Notes: generated by a model not told the origin, from the letters alone. A stretch of 64,000 nucleotides of DNA from Streptomyces sp. NBC_00569 (GCF_036345255.1 NZ_CP107783.1:6122001-6186000); one strand, 5' to 3'. Numbered from the stretch's first letter, positions 43,708 to 55,003 are shown. Program-made: numbers and translations.

Positions 43708-45051
43708 CTAGGCGGGCGTGTTCACCAGATACTCCGTAGGGATCACCGCTTCCCCGCGCGACAGCTGCTTCGCCGAGAGCGGCAGCCCGTCGAGCGCCTC
43801 GATGTGCCGTTCGCGCACCGCGTCCAGCGGCTCGCGGGCCACGACCGTGCCGCCCTTGACCAGCTCGGCCAGGAGCTGTCGGTCGACGAGGTCGGCCGGG
43901 ACCGGACCCGTGCCGAGTACCTCGGCCTCGGCGACCCCCTGCTCGTCGCGTCGCCGCGCGGCCCACTTTCGGCCGCCCACGGACGTCTTCGCGCCCATGG
44001 ACTTCTTCGCCACGGGCAGCAGCGGCGCCTTCGGATCGGTGGACTCGGCGCGCGCGACGAGCTTGTAGACCATCGAGCACGTCGGGTGCCCCGAGCCGGT
44101 GACCAGCTGGGTTCCCACTCCGTACGCGTCCACGGGCGCGGCCGCGAGCGAGGCGATGGCGTACTCGTCGAGGTCGGAGGTGACGACGATCTTCGTCTCG
44201 GTGGCACCGAGCTCGTCGAGCTGCCCGCGCACACGGTGCGCGACGAGCAGCAGGTCTCCGGAGTCGATGCGCACGGCGCCGAGCCCGGGCCCCGCGATCT
44301 CCACGGCGAGGCGCACGGCCTCCGTGACGTCGTACGTGTCCACGAGCAGGGTCGTGCCCTCGCCGAGGGAGTCGACCTGCGCGCGGAACGCGTCGCGCTC
44401 GGTGTCGTGCAGCAGCGTGAAGGCGTGCGCGGACGTGCCGACGGTCGGGATCCCGTACCGGAAGCCGGCCGCGAGGTCCGACGTGGTGGCGAAGCCGCCC
44501 ACGTACGCGGAGCGGGACGCGGCGACGGCGGCCAGCTCGTGCGTGCGGCGCGCGCCCATCTCGATCAGCGGCCGGCCGCCCGCGGCGGAGGCCATGCGGG
44601 AGGCGGCGGCGGCGATCGCCGAGTCGTGGTTGAGGATGGAGAGGATCACCGTCTCCAGCAGGACGCACTCCGCGAAGGTGCCCTCGACCCGCAGGACGGG
44701 GGAGCCGGGGAAGTACACCTCGCCCTCGGGGTAGCCCCAGATGTCACCGCTGAAGCGGTAGGCGGCCAGCCATTCGAGGGTCCGTTCGTCGATGATGGCG
44801 CGCTCGCGCAGGAAGTTCAGTTCGCCGGCGTCGAAGCGGAAGTTCTCGACGGCGTCCAGCACCCGGCCGGTGCCTGCCACGACGCCGTAGCGGCGGCCCT
44901 CGGGCAGCCTGCGCGTGAAGACCTCGAAGACCGAGCGCCGGTCGGCCGTGCCCGCCTTGAGCGCGGCCTGGAGCATCGTGAGCTCGTAGTGATCGGTGAA
45001 GAGCGCTGTCGACGGAACATCCACCGGCAGGCCAAGGTCCGCTGTGTTCAT
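43708..45051 (-). CDS. pncB: Nicotinate phosphoribosyltransferase
   Basis: 447 residues from ATG (MNTADLGLPVDVPSTALFTDHYELTML). Family blocks FEVFTRRLPEGRRYGVVAG, GTSAHAFTLLHDTE with the active-site His, VRIDSGDL and VDAYGVGTQLVT are all present. It makes nicotinate mononucleotide from nicotinate and PRPP. It is divergent from clpS, with 90 nt between starts. Confidence 0.95.
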   Translation of the reverse strand: MNTADLGLPVDVPSTALFTDHYELTMLQAALKAGTADRRSVFEVFTRRLPEGRRYGVVAGTGRVLDAVENFRFDAGELNFLRERAIIDERTLEWLAAYRFSGDIWGYPEGEVYFPGSPVLRVEGTFAECVLLETVILSILNHDSAIAAAASRMASAAGGRPLIEMGARRTHELAAVAASRSAYVGGFATTSDLAAGFRYGIPTVGTSAHAFTLLHDTERDAFRAQVDSLGEGTTLLVDTYDVTEAVRLAVEIAGPGLGAVRIDSGDLLLVAHRVRGQLDELGATETKIVVTSDLDEYAIASLAAAPVDAYGVGTQLVTGSGHPTCSMVYKLVARAESTDPKAPLLPVAKKSMGAKTSVGGRKWAARRRDEQGVAEAEVLGTGPVPADLVDRQLLAELVKGGTVVAREPLDAVRERHIEALDGLPLSAKQLSRGEAVIPTEYLVNTPA

Positions 45052-45141
45052 ATCCGGGATGCTACCCCCAATTAGCGTCAGTGTGACGATTTCCGTGGCC
45101 CGTTTGTGCGGTCGCCGCCCCCTAGTGGCAGCATGGGCTGT

Positions 45142-45450
45142 GTGACGGCTCCTGCACCCCTTGAGATCGAACGCACCGAGTCGGCGGAGGAGACCTTCGC
45201 CGTGCCCGAGCCGGACGTCCCCTGGATCACGCTCGTACACAACGACCCGGTCAACCTCATGAGTTACGTGACGTATGTCTTCCAGACGTACTTCGGGTAC
45301 TCGAAGGACAAGGCCACCAAGCTGATGCTCGATGTGCACCAGAAGGGCCGTGCGGTCGTCTCCAGCGGGTCCCGCGAGGAGATGGAGCGCGACGTTCAGG
45401 CCATGCACGGCTACGGTCTGTGGGCCACCCTTCAGCAGGACCGCAAGTAG
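45142..45450 (+). CDS. clpS: ATP-dependent Clp protease adaptor ClpS
   Basis: 102 residues from GTG ([13 protein letters not shown]); an ATG 9 nt upstream is also possible. The N-degron-binding core [20 protein letters not shown] and the terminal [16 protein letters not shown] are conserved. ClpS delivers N-end-rule substrates to the Clp protease. A DUF2017 gene follows after 35 nt, the usual actinobacterial arrangement. Confidence 0.95.
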   Translation: MTAPAPLEIERTESAEETFAVPEPDVPWITLVHNDPVNLMSYVTYVFQTYFGYSKDKATKLMLDVHQKGRAVVSSGSREEMERDVQAMHGYGLWATLQQDRK

Positions 45451-45485
45451 CGCACGCAAGCAGCGACGGAGTAGCGACGCACCTG

Positions 45486-46091
45486 ATGCCAGGACACTTC
45501 GAACCGATTCCCGGCGGCGGCGCTGCCGTCGCGCTCGACGAGGTCGAGATCTCGATCATCCGCTCCCTGGCGGTCCAGCTCATGGAGCTGATCGGCCCCG
45601 GGCCCGGCGGGGACGCGCCCGACGACCCGCTCGCCGAACTCTTCGCCGAGGGCCCGAGCGAGCCGCCGTCCGACCCGGTGCTCCAGCGCCTCTTCCCCGA
45701 CGCCTACGGCGGTCCGGGCAACGAGGAGGCGACGGCGGACAAGGCGGACGAACAGCGCGCGCACTCCTCCGAGTTCAGGCGCTTCACCGAGAACGACCTG
45801 CGGGCCGGCAAGCGCGAGGACGCGCTCGCGGTGATCCGCTCGCTGGACGCGCTGACGTCCGCCGGTGAAGGGGGAGCGGTTCTCAAGCTCTCGCCCGAGG
45901 AGTCCCTGCGCTGGATGCGCGCGCTCAACGATCTGCGCCTCGCGATCGGCACCCGCCTCGACATCACCGACGAGGAGGACACGGATCTCCTCTACCGGCT
46001 CCCCGACGAGGACCCGCGCAAGCCGATGGTGATGGCGTACCTGTGGCTGGGCGGGCTCCAGGAGACTCTGGTCGAAACCCTTATGCCCTGA
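45486..46091 (+). CDS. DUF2017 protein, ClpS neighbour
   Basis: 201 residues from ATG (MPGHFEPIPGGG). Helical and acidic, with EVEISIIRSLAVQLMELI and the terminal MVMAYLWLGGLQETLVETL typical of DUF2017. The function of the family is unknown; its constant link to clpS suggests a role in adaptor-mediated proteolysis. A small inverted repeat CCTGAC-CT-GTCAGG overlaps its stop. Confidence 0.85.
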   Translation: MPGHFEPIPGGGAAVALDEVEISIIRSLAVQLMELIGPGPGGDAPDDPLAELFAEGPSEPPSDPVLQRLFPDAYGGPGNEEATADKADEQRAHSSEFRRFTENDLRAGKREDALAVIRSLDALTSAGEGGAVLKLSPEESLRWMRALNDLRLAIGTRLDITDEEDTDLLYRLPDEDPRKPMVMAYLWLGGLQETLVETLMP

Positions 46092-46447
46092 CCTGTCAGG
46101 ACATATCGAGCGGAGTCCGAGCGTCCATATGTAAGCGCGTTCGCTCAGCGGTTGCTCAATTCCGGATAACGATCCTGTCACTTGAGCAGTCTTGTATGCC
46201 GCACGAGGGGTTTTTTGTCCGGTTTTTCCAGTGGTGTGTGCCACACGTGCCTTTCTCGATCAGTGTTGCCGTCGTGATAAATCTTCACGACCGCCCGACG
46301 GACGCCACCCCTGTCCCGTCGGGTGCGCCCCGACCGGCAGACCGCCGGTAGGCACAGCTCCATCCATCCAGGGGCCAGACCCCGAGGATCGTCACAGTCG
46401 ATCCGAGCCGCAGCGGCACGGATCGGCATGGAGAAAGGCGCAACACC
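46092..46447. other. Gene-free stretch upstream of the amino-acid permease
   Basis: No credible gene. Contains an inverted repeat TGCTCAA (46154-46160) / TTGAGCA (46183-46189), a candidate operator, and a GGGGTTTTTTG run near 46206. GAGAAAGG at the 3' end is the permease ribosome site. Confidence 0.4.
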
Positions 46448-47923
46448 ATGACCTCAGTGCAGGTCGGCAAACAACACGACGGCAATGAGGCCGTGCAGGC
46501 CCCCGGTGAGTCCGGTGAGGGCGAGGGTTACCAGCGCGGACTCGGTGCCCGGCAGATCCAGATGATCGCCATCGGCGGCGCCATCGGGACCGGCCTCTTC
46601 CTCGGTGCGGGCAAGGGCATCTCGAAGGCGGGCCCCAGCCTGATCCTCGCGTACGCCATCGCGGGCCTCGTCATCTTCTTCATCATGCGGGCGCTCGGCG
46701 AGCTCCTCATGTACCGCCCCGTCTCCGGCTCCTTCTCGGAGTACGCGCGTGAGTTCATCGGCCCCTTCGCGGGCTTCGTGACCGGCTGGACGTACTGGCT
46801 CTTCTGGGTCGTCACCGGCATCACCGAGGTCACCGCGGCCGCCCAGTACATGAAGTACTGGACCCACGACAGCGTTCCGCAGTGGCTCACCGCGCTCGTC
46901 TTCACCCTCATCCTCTACGCCGTGAACCTGATCTCCGTGAAGCTCTTCGGTGAGCTGGAGTTCTGGTTCTCGATGGTGAAGGTCACCGCGATCGTCGGCA
47001 TGATCCTCATCTGCGCCGGCATCCTCACGGTCGGCTTCTCCGACGCGGGCGACACCGCCTCCGTCACGCACCTGTGGTCCGACGGCGGCTTCTTCCCGAA
47101 CGGCATCGGCTCCACCCTCATGACCCTGCAGATGGTCATGTTCGCCTTCCTCGCCGTCGAGCTCGTCGGCGTCACCGCGGGCGAGTCCAAGGACCCGAAG
47201 ACCGTCCTGCCCAAGGCCATCAACACCGTGCCGTGGCGCATCGCTGTCTTCTACGTCGGCGCGCTGATCATGATCCTCTCGGTCGTGCCGTGGACGAACT
47301 TCCAGCCGGGTGTCTCCCCGTTCGTCGCCGCCTTCGAGAAGATGGGCCTCGGCGTCGGCGCCGCCATCGTCAACTTCGTCGTCCTGACCGCGGCCCTGTC
47401 GTCCTGCAACTCCGGCATGTACTCCACCGGCCGCATGCTGCGCGACCTCGCGCTCAACGGCCAGGGCCCGAAGTTCTTCACCAAGCTCACCAAGTCCGGC
47501 ACGCCCCTCATCGGCACGACGGTCTCCGCCGCGATGATGCTGGTCGGTGTCTGGATCAACTACCAGTGGCCCGGCGAGGCGTTCAACTACGTCGTCTCCT
47601 TCGCCACCATCTCCGGCATGTGGGCCTGGATCGTCATCCTGATCTGCCAGATCCGCTACCGCATCAAGGCCGACCGCGGCGAACTGCCCCAGTCCTCCTT
47701 CAAGGCCCCCGGCGGCATCGTCCCCAGCATCCTGGCGCTCGCCTTCATCGGCATGGTGATCGTGCTCATGGGCATCGACAAGGACGCCCGCGTCTCGCTC
47801 TACTGCGCGCCCCTGTGGGCCGTCATCCTCGGCATCTCGTACGTCGTCCTGCGCAGCCGCAACCCGCAGAGCGCGGCGTTCGCGAAGCGCAAGCAGTCCG
47901 AGCAGCCGACGCAGTCCAAGTAG
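46448..47923 (+). CDS. Amino-acid permease, AAT family (AnsP/GabP-like)
   Basis: 491 residues, about 12 membrane helices. The family hallmark IGGAIGTGLFLGAGKGI sits in helix 1, followed by GPSLILAYAIAGLVIFFIMRALGEL. VELVGVTAGES and SSCNSGMYSTGRML are also typical. The best guess is L-asparagine or another polar amino acid; the substrate is not provable. Strong terminator behind it. Confidence 0.88.
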   Translation: MTSVQVGKQHDGNEAVQAPGESGEGEGYQRGLGARQIQMIAIGGAIGTGLFLGAGKGISKAGPSLILAYAIAGLVIFFIMRALGELLMYRPVSGSFSEYAREFIGPFAGFVTGWTYWLFWVVTGITEVTAAAQYMKYWTHDSVPQWLTALVFTLILYAVNLISVKLFGELEFWFSMVKVTAIVGMILICAGILTVGFSDAGDTASVTHLWSDGGFFPNGIGSTLMTLQMVMFAFLAVELVGVTAGESKDPKTVLPKAINTVPWRIAVFYVGALIMILSVVPWTNFQPGVSPFVAAFEKMGLGVGAAIVNFVVLTAALSSCNSGMYSTGRMLRDLALNGQGPKFFTKLTKSGTPLIGTTVSAAMMLVGVWINYQWPGEAFNYVVSFATISGMWAWIVILICQIRYRIKADRGELPQSSFKAPGGIVPSILALAFIGMVIVLMGIDKDARVSLYCAPLWAVILGISYVVLRSRNPQSAAFAKRKQSEQPTQSK

Positions 47924-47985
47924 TCGACGCAAGCAGTTCAAGCAGTCCGAGCAGTTCCGGGGCAACACCCCACGTCTCAGCATCC

Positions 47986-48022
47986 GGGCCCTCCCGTACC
48001 GCACTCCGGTACGGGAGGGCCC
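47986..48022. terminator. Terminator between permease and mec
   Basis: A perfect 15-bp stem, GGGCCCTCCCGTACC with GGTACGGGAGGGCCC, followed by GTCTGTTT. The -10 of the next gene begins only 7 nt beyond. Confidence 0.88.
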
Positions 48023-48042
48023 GTCTGTTTATCCTGAGCCCC

Positions 48043-48459
48043 ATGCTGACCCTGACCCAGGCCCTCTACGACCAGATCGTGGCCCACGCGCGCGCCGACC
48101 ACCCCGACGAGGCGTGCGGCGTCGTCGCGGGACCGGTGGGCACCGGCAGGCCCGAGCGCTTCATCCCGATGCTCAACGCCGCCCGCTCACCCACGTTCTA
48201 CGAGTTCGACTCGGGTGACCTGCTGAAGCTGTACCGCGAGATGGACGACCGGGACGAGGAGCCCGTGATCATCTATCACTCGCACACCGCGACCGAGGCC
48301 CACCCCTCCCGCACCGACATCACGTACGCGAACGAGCCGGGCGCCCACTACGTCCTCGTCTCCACCGCGGACACCGACGACGCGGGCCCCTTCCAGTTCC
48401 GCTCCTTCCGGATCGTCGAGGGCGTCGTGACCGAGGAAGAGGTCGAGGTCACCGCGTAG
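48043..48459 (+). CDS. mec: JAMM/MPN+ metalloprotease Mec, CysO-cysteine hydrolase
   Basis: 138 residues. The JAMM zinc site is complete: Glu23 (DEACGVV), His79 and His81 (YHSH), Ser89 and Asp92 (HPSRTD). In mycobacteria Mec+ releases cysteine from the C-terminus of the sulfur carrier CysO, whose gene lies just downstream with cysM. The ATG is 7 nt after TATCCT (48030-48035) without a Shine-Dalgarno, so translation is probably leaderless. Confidence 0.9.
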   Translation: MLTLTQALYDQIVAHARADHPDEACGVVAGPVGTGRPERFIPMLNAARSPTFYEFDSGDLLKLYREMDDRDEEPVIIYHSHTATEAHPSRTDITYANEPGAHYVLVSTADTDDAGPFQFRSFRIVEGVVTEEEVEVTA

Positions 48460-48562
48460 TCATGGCGCCCCATCCCGGACGCGTCCCACTCTTCGGACGG
48501 ATATCGACCACATGGTGAGATCACACTCCGGGATCCCGGACGGGAATCGATACGATGACCCC

Positions 48563-48667
48563 ATGGTTCTTCACGACGTGAGCGACAAGACGCCGGGCAT
48601 GCTGCTCGTGGCGCGCCTCCACGTCGACCTGTGCCGCCTCGCCAGCGCCATCTGTCCCGATTCCTGA
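48563..48667 (+). CDS. Cysteine-containing leader peptide upstream of cysO-cysM
   Basis: 34 residues, MVLHDVSDKTPGMLLVARLH followed by VDLCRLASAICPDS. It matches the HVDLCR..SA.C pattern of short actinobacterial peptides found in front of sulfur-metabolism genes (from memory). Cys24 and Cys31 lie close to its stop. The ATG follows TACGAT (48551-48556) by 6 nt, so it is probably the leaderless first ORF of the cysO mRNA. A small hairpin (GGCGGAC-TCC-GTCCGCC at 48707-48723) lies between it and cysO. Cysteine-dependent attenuation is the likely role, by inference. Confidence 0.75.
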   Translation: MVLHDVSDKTPGMLLVARLHVDLCRLASAICPDS

Positions 48668-48803
48668 CGCGCCCCGCGCACTGCTCCGCAGGCTTCGGGC
48701 CGCTGCGGCGGACTCCGTCCGCCGGTCCGACGTGTCGTGGGTACCGCTGTTTCAGCGCACGCCAAAGCCCTTCCGTACTCTCCCCTGTCACTGGAGTCCA
48801 GCC

Positions 48804-50038
<1,235 letters not shown>

Positions 50039-50052
50039 GCACGAACCGTCGA

Positions 50053-50093
50053 AGCGGGGGCCGGGCCGGCAGCATCACGGCCCGGCCCCCGCT
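50053..50093. terminator. Terminator of cysO-cysM
   Basis: A perfect 16-bp stem, AGCGGGGGCCGGGCCG with CGGCCCGGCCCCCGCT, around a 9-nt loop, 14 nt after the cysM stop. Confidence 0.85.
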
Positions 50094-50219
50094 CTCGCGT
50101 GAGCCCGCTTCCACAAAAGCCCGTTTTCAGGTGCGCCCGTCCTCACTCGGGCCCGCTCGGCCCGCTTCCGTGTAAGTCGCTGTCACGTAGGCCCGCAAGG
50201 GCGTAGGCCGGCTCCCGCG

Positions 50220-50669
50220 TCACCGCGCCAGATGCCGGACCTGGTCCCACACCACCGGGTCCAGCACCCCGGCCCTGCGCCGGAAGTCACCCACGGCGAC
50301 CTCGCGGAGCTCGTCCGTCTCCAGGAAGCTCGGCCTGCCCTGCGCGTCGCCCACGGAGCCGGGCGGCAGCGCGATCACCCCGGCCCGCTCGTCGTGGTAC
50401 TTGCTGGTGATCTTCGCGACGCGTGCCCTCCGCCGGCGCACCGTCAGCACGAGGCACGGCCGGTCCTTGCCGCCCGGCCCGTCCTCGTACGGCACCAGCG
50501 CCCACCAGATCTCGCCCGGCTGCGGCCGCGCACCCGGTGCGCGCGGCCCCCGCGGCGGGCGGGTCCGGCCGCCGGGCCGACGGTGCCCGCGCCCCCATCC
50601 GTCGACGAGTGTCGCGACGAGCGCGAGCAGCAGCACCGCGGCGAGCGCGAGCCACCATGACGTGTCCAT
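50220..50669 (-). CDS. Membrane-anchored PemK/MazF-fold protein
   Basis: 149 residues from ATG (MDTSWWLALAAVLLLALVAT). One N-terminal membrane helix is followed by a short Arg/Pro linker and a PemK-like domain (PQPGEIWWALVPYEDGPGGKDRPCLVL and a terminal WDQVRHLAR). The GEIWW...KDRPCLVL core is that of MazF/PemK endoribonuclease toxins, but there is no antitoxin gene beside it and it is tethered to the membrane. It may be a domesticated relative; toxicity is not implied. Confidence 0.7.
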   Translation of the reverse strand: MDTSWWLALAAVLLLALVATLVDGWGRGHRRPGGRTRPPRGPRAPGARPQPGEIWWALVPYEDGPGGKDRPCLVLTVRRRRARVAKITSKYHDERAGVIALPPGSVGDAQGRPSFLETDELREVAVGDFRRRAGVLDPVVWDQVRHLAR

Positions 50670-50876
50670 AAGGGAGACGGTACCCGTGCACCGGCGCGAC
50701 GCCGCACCGGACGCACGCCCCCCGAACCGGTGACAGCACAGGTGAGTTCTCCCACAACGGCCCACGACTGAGGAGCGACCGGCCCTTTTGCGCCTTACGC
50801 TCGACGGACCGCTAGCCCCCTTTTCCTACTGTTCCCATCCCGCTCTCTGACTGCCAGCGCGGAGGTTCCGGCTCTT

Positions 50877-51629
50877 ATGAAGCTCACCGTCGTCGGCTGC
50901 TCGGGGTCGTTCCCGTCCGCGGATTCGGCCTGCTCGAGCTACCTCGTCGAGGCCGACGGCTTCCGGCTGCTACTCGACATGGGCAACGGCGCCCTGGGCG
51001 AGCTGCAGCGCCACTGCGGTCTCTACGACCTCGACGCGATCTTCCTCAGCCATCTGCACGCCGACCACTGCATCGACATGTGCGGCTACTTCGTGGCGCG
51101 CTACTACCGCCACGACGGCGGCCGCTGCGCCCCGATCCCGGTCTACGGCCCCGAGGGCACGGAACAGCGCCTCACCACGGCGTACGCGGACACGCCCTCC
51201 GCCTCCTCGATGAGTGAGGTCTTCGACTTCCACACCGTGAAGCCGGGCTGGCACGAGATCGGCCCGTTCACCGTGCGCACGGAGAAGGTGTGCCACCCCG
51301 TCGAGGCGTACGGCATCCGCGTCGAGCACGGCGGCAGGTCACTCACGTACTCCGGGGACACGGGCGAGTGCGCCACGCTCGACGAACTCGCCGCGGACAC
51401 CGACCTGTTCCTGTGCGAGGCGGCGTTCACGCACGGCAAGGAGAACATCCCCGACCTTCATCTCAACGGCCGCGAGGCGGGTGCGACCGCCACCCGGGCC
51501 GGTGCCCGCCGCCTCGTCCTCACCCACATCCCGCCGTGGACGGACCCTCAGGCCAACCTCGCGGACGCCCGCGCCGTGTACGCCGGACCGGCCGAACTGG
51601 CCGCGGCCGGGCGGGTGTACGAGATCTGA
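50877..51629 (+). CDS. Metallo-beta-lactamase-fold hydrolase (RNase Z-like group)
   Basis: 250 residues. The zinc motif is SHLHADHCIDM, with later ligands in KVCHPVEAYG, YSGDTGE and LTHIPPW. The N-terminus MKLTVVGCSGSFPSADSACSSYLVE is typical of the small RNase Z/phnP-like hydrolases. Substrate unknown. It is followed by a strong terminator shared with the convergent PTS gene. Confidence 0.85.
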   Translation: MKLTVVGCSGSFPSADSACSSYLVEADGFRLLLDMGNGALGELQRHCGLYDLDAIFLSHLHADHCIDMCGYFVARYYRHDGGRCAPIPVYGPEGTEQRLTTAYADTPSASSMSEVFDFHTVKPGWHEIGPFTVRTEKVCHPVEAYGIRVEHGGRSLTYSGDTGECATLDELAADTDLFLCEAAFTHGKENIPDLHLNGREAGATATRAGARRLVLTHIPPWTDPQANLADARAVYAGPAELAAAGRVYEI

Positions 51630-51641
51630 GCCCGGCATGAC

Positions 51642-51678
51642 GAAGGCCCCCGGAACCGCATCGGTTCCGGGGGCCTTC
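51642..51678. terminator. Bidirectional terminator between MBL hydrolase and nagE2
   Basis: A perfect 16-bp stem, GAAGGCCCCCGGAACC with GGTTCCGGGGGCCTTC, around GCATC between two convergent genes. Confidence 0.9.
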
Positions 51679-51700
51679 GCCGTCGTACGGGGGCCGGGGT

Positions 51701-52966
<1,266 letters not shown>

Positions 52967-53044
52967 AACTTCCTCCAGTAGGCAAGGCGCCGCCCGGGGG
53001 ACAGGTGGGGACGGCGGCGTCTCGGAAACCCGGCTCTGCGGCCG

Positions 53045-53077
53045 CGTGGTCTACACCACTCAGTGGTGTAGACCTGT
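53045..53077. promoter_or_regulatory. Two overlapping dre-like (DasR) operators before nagE2
   Basis: GTGGTCTACACCACT (53046-53060) and AGTGGTGTAGACCTGT (53062-53077) each resemble the dre consensus ACTGGTCTAGACCAGT, and their half-sites form a larger inverted repeat. DasR represses GlcNAc genes until glucosamine-6-phosphate accumulates. The fit is by eye. Confidence 0.8.
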
Positions 53078-53162
53078 TGTAGCACGGTGAAGGTCGTATA
53101 AGGAACCCGCTCCTTCCCGGGATCCTTGTGCGCTCAGTCATATGCGACAGCGCGAAACAAAA

Positions 53163-53187
53163 CCCCCGGACCAGGAGGGTCCGGGGG
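53163..53187. terminator. Terminator of nagE1
   Basis: A perfect 10-bp stem, CCCCCGGACC with GGTCCGGGGG, around AGGAG, about 30 nt beyond the nagE1 stop on the minus strand. Confidence 0.75.
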
Positions 53188-53219
53188 CTGTGGGAGCTCG
53201 GGGCTCGGGGGAGCGGGTG

Positions 53220-54509
53220 TCAGGCCTTCGTGACGTCCTCGACCTGGTCCTCCGGCTCACGGCCCGGCGTCTTCAGATCGAACTTGGTGATCGCGAATCT
53301 GAAGATCGCGTAGTAGACCGCCGCGAAGGCCAGCCCGATCGGGATGATCAGCCAAGGCTTGGTCGCGAGGCTCCAGTTGATGACGTAGTCGATCAGACCC
53401 GCCGAGAAGCTGAAGCCGTCGTGCACGCCCAGCGCCCATGTCACCGCCATCGATACGCCGGTGAGGACCGCGTGAATCGCGTAGAGCACCGGTGCCACGA
53501 AGAGGAACGAGTACTCGATCGGCTCGGTGATGCCGGTGACGAACGAGGTCAGGGCGACCGACAGCATCAGACCGCCGACCACCTTGCGGCGCTCCGGCCG
53601 CGCGCAGTGCGTCATCGCCAGGCACGCGGCCGGCAGCGCGAACATCATGATGGGGAAGAAGCCCGAGGTGAACTGGCCCGCGTTCGGGTCGCCCGCCAGG
53701 AACATGTTGATGTCACCGTGCACCTCGGTGCCGTCCGGCTTCGTGTACGTGCCGAACTGGAACCAGATGGGCACGTTCAGGAACTGGTGCAGGCCGATCA
53801 CCAGCAGCGCGCGGTTGGCGACACCGAAGATGCCGGAGCCGAGCCAGTCCAGGCCCACGAGCCAGTCGCTGAAGCTCTCCAGCGCGTCACCGATCGGCGG
53901 CCAGATCCACAGGCAGATCGCGGCGACGGCGATGGCGACGAAGGCCATGATGATCGGGACGAGACGGCGGCCGTTGAAGAAGCCGAGCCAGTCGACCAGC
54001 TTGGTGCGGTGGAAACGCTGCCAGAAGAAGGAGGCGAGCAGACCCATGACGATGCCGCCGAAGACCCCCGGGTTCTGGTAGGTGAACGCCACCACCGTGT
54101 GGTCCACCGTCAGCTGGCACCCGGTGGCGACCGCCTCGGAGCCGCCCGGGCAGCCCTCGGGGAACTGGCGCAGGACGTTGTAGTAGACGAGGAAGCCGAC
54201 GACCGCCGCGAGCGCCGTCGAACCGTCCGACTTCTTGGCCATGCCGATCGCCACACCGATGCAGAACAGCAGCGGAAGACCGAGCGCGCCGTCGAGCAGG
54301 GCGCCACCCGCACCGACCATCACCCTGGAGACATCGGTCCACCCCAGGCCCTCGTCGCCGAAGACGTCCGGCTGACCGAGCCGGTTGAGGATGCCTGCCG
54401 CGGGCAGCACGGCGATGGGGAGCTGGAGGCTGCGACCCATCTTCTGCAGACCCTGGAAAAGGCGGCTCCACGGGCTGGGTCTGTAGACGGCCGCGCTGTC
54501 GGCGCTCAT
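53220..54509 (-). CDS. nagE1: PTS N-acetylglucosamine permease EIIC, NagE1
   Basis: 429 residues, collinear with NagE2 (SLQLPIAVLPAAGILNRLGQPD, GVAIGMAKKSDGSTALAAVVGF, GITEPIEYSFLF). An insertion of polar residues with two cysteines (PEGCPGGSEAVATGCQLT) lies in the middle loop and is absent from NagE2. It imports GlcNAc with the separate EIIB. Divergent from nagF across a DasR-type site, and separated from nagE2 by its own terminator and dre sites. Confidence 0.88.
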   Translation of the reverse strand: MSADSAAVYRPSPWSRLFQGLQKMGRSLQLPIAVLPAAGILNRLGQPDVFGDEGLGWTDVSRVMVGAGGALLDGALGLPLLFCIGVAIGMAKKSDGSTALAAVVGFLVYYNVLRQFPEGCPGGSEAVATGCQLTVDHTVVAFTYQNPGVFGGIVMGLLASFFWQRFHRTKLVDWLGFFNGRRLVPIIMAFVAIAVAAICLWIWPPIGDALESFSDWLVGLDWLGSGIFGVANRALLVIGLHQFLNVPIWFQFGTYTKPDGTEVHGDINMFLAGDPNAGQFTSGFFPIMMFALPAACLAMTHCARPERRKVVGGLMLSVALTSFVTGITEPIEYSFLFVAPVLYAIHAVLTGVSMAVTWALGVHDGFSFSAGLIDYVINWSLATKPWLIIPIGLAFAAVYYAIFRFAITKFDLKTPGREPEDQVEDVTKA

Positions 54510-54562
54510 GGGCGTCCTCCCGGAACAAGCCGCTGGGGCAGTACGTTTGGCGGTCGTGGGAA

Positions 54563-54578
54563 ACTGGTGTAGACCAGT
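54563..54578. promoter_or_regulatory. dre-type DasR operator between nagE1 and nagF
   Basis: ACTGGTGTAGACCAGT differs from the dre consensus ACTGGTCTAGACCAGT at one base and is otherwise a near-perfect palindrome. It lies 54 nt before nagE1 and 160 nt before nagF, so it can control both. Confidence 0.88.
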
Positions 54579-54737
54579 TGAGGGACGGGTCGGCCGGCGT
54601 CGGCCCGTGAGGGCATGACGCCGTGATCGTCATCATTCGTCACGGGTTGCATGACCGCTCGTGAAGATGGGCCAACCGTGGGTTACCGTGACAAAGCGGG
54701 CCCATGGCGGGCCAAGAGAGAAGTCAGGGAGAACCAC

Positions 54738-54971
54738 ATGGCCACCAAGGCTGAGAAGATCGTCGCCGGGCTCGGCGGGCTCGACAACATCGAAGAGGTC
54801 GAGGGCTGCATCACCCGCCTGCGCACTGAGGTCATCGACCCCAGCAAGGTCGACGAGGCCGCCCTGAAGGCCGCCGGCGCCCACGGCGTCGTCAAGATGG
54901 GCACCGCCATCCAGGTCGTCATCGGCACCGACGCCGACCCCATCGCCGCCGACATCGAAGACATGATGTGA
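54738..54971 (+). CDS. nagF: PTS EIIB domain protein NagF
   Basis: 77 residues. The phosphorylated cysteine is Cys24 in EEVEGCITRLRTEV, and GVVKMGTAIQVVIG completes the EIIB fold. It passes phosphate to GlcNAc during uptake through NagE1/NagE2. The start is taken at MATKAEKIVAG after GGGAGAACC. Confidence 0.93.
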   Translation: MATKAEKIVAGLGGLDNIEEVEGCITRLRTEVIDPSKVDEAALKAAGAHGVVKMGTAIQVVIGTDADPIAADIEDMM

Positions 54972-55003
54972 GAGCCCGGCAACCCGCCTAGGCACCACGC
55001 GAA

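Noticed and set aside
46198..46230. T-rich run near 46206 as an intrinsic terminator
   Set aside because: No stable hairpin precedes it, and Streptomyces terminators rarely rely on U-tracts alone.
47074..48459. Long fused ORF running from within the permease to mec
   Set aside because: Only the last 139 codons are protein-like; the rest is a shadow of the permease and crosses the terminator at 47986-48022.
53142..54572. Plus-strand ORF of 476 codons opposite nagE1
   Set aside because: It is the antisense shadow of a clear PTS permease; composition is Arg/Glu/His-rich without domain features.
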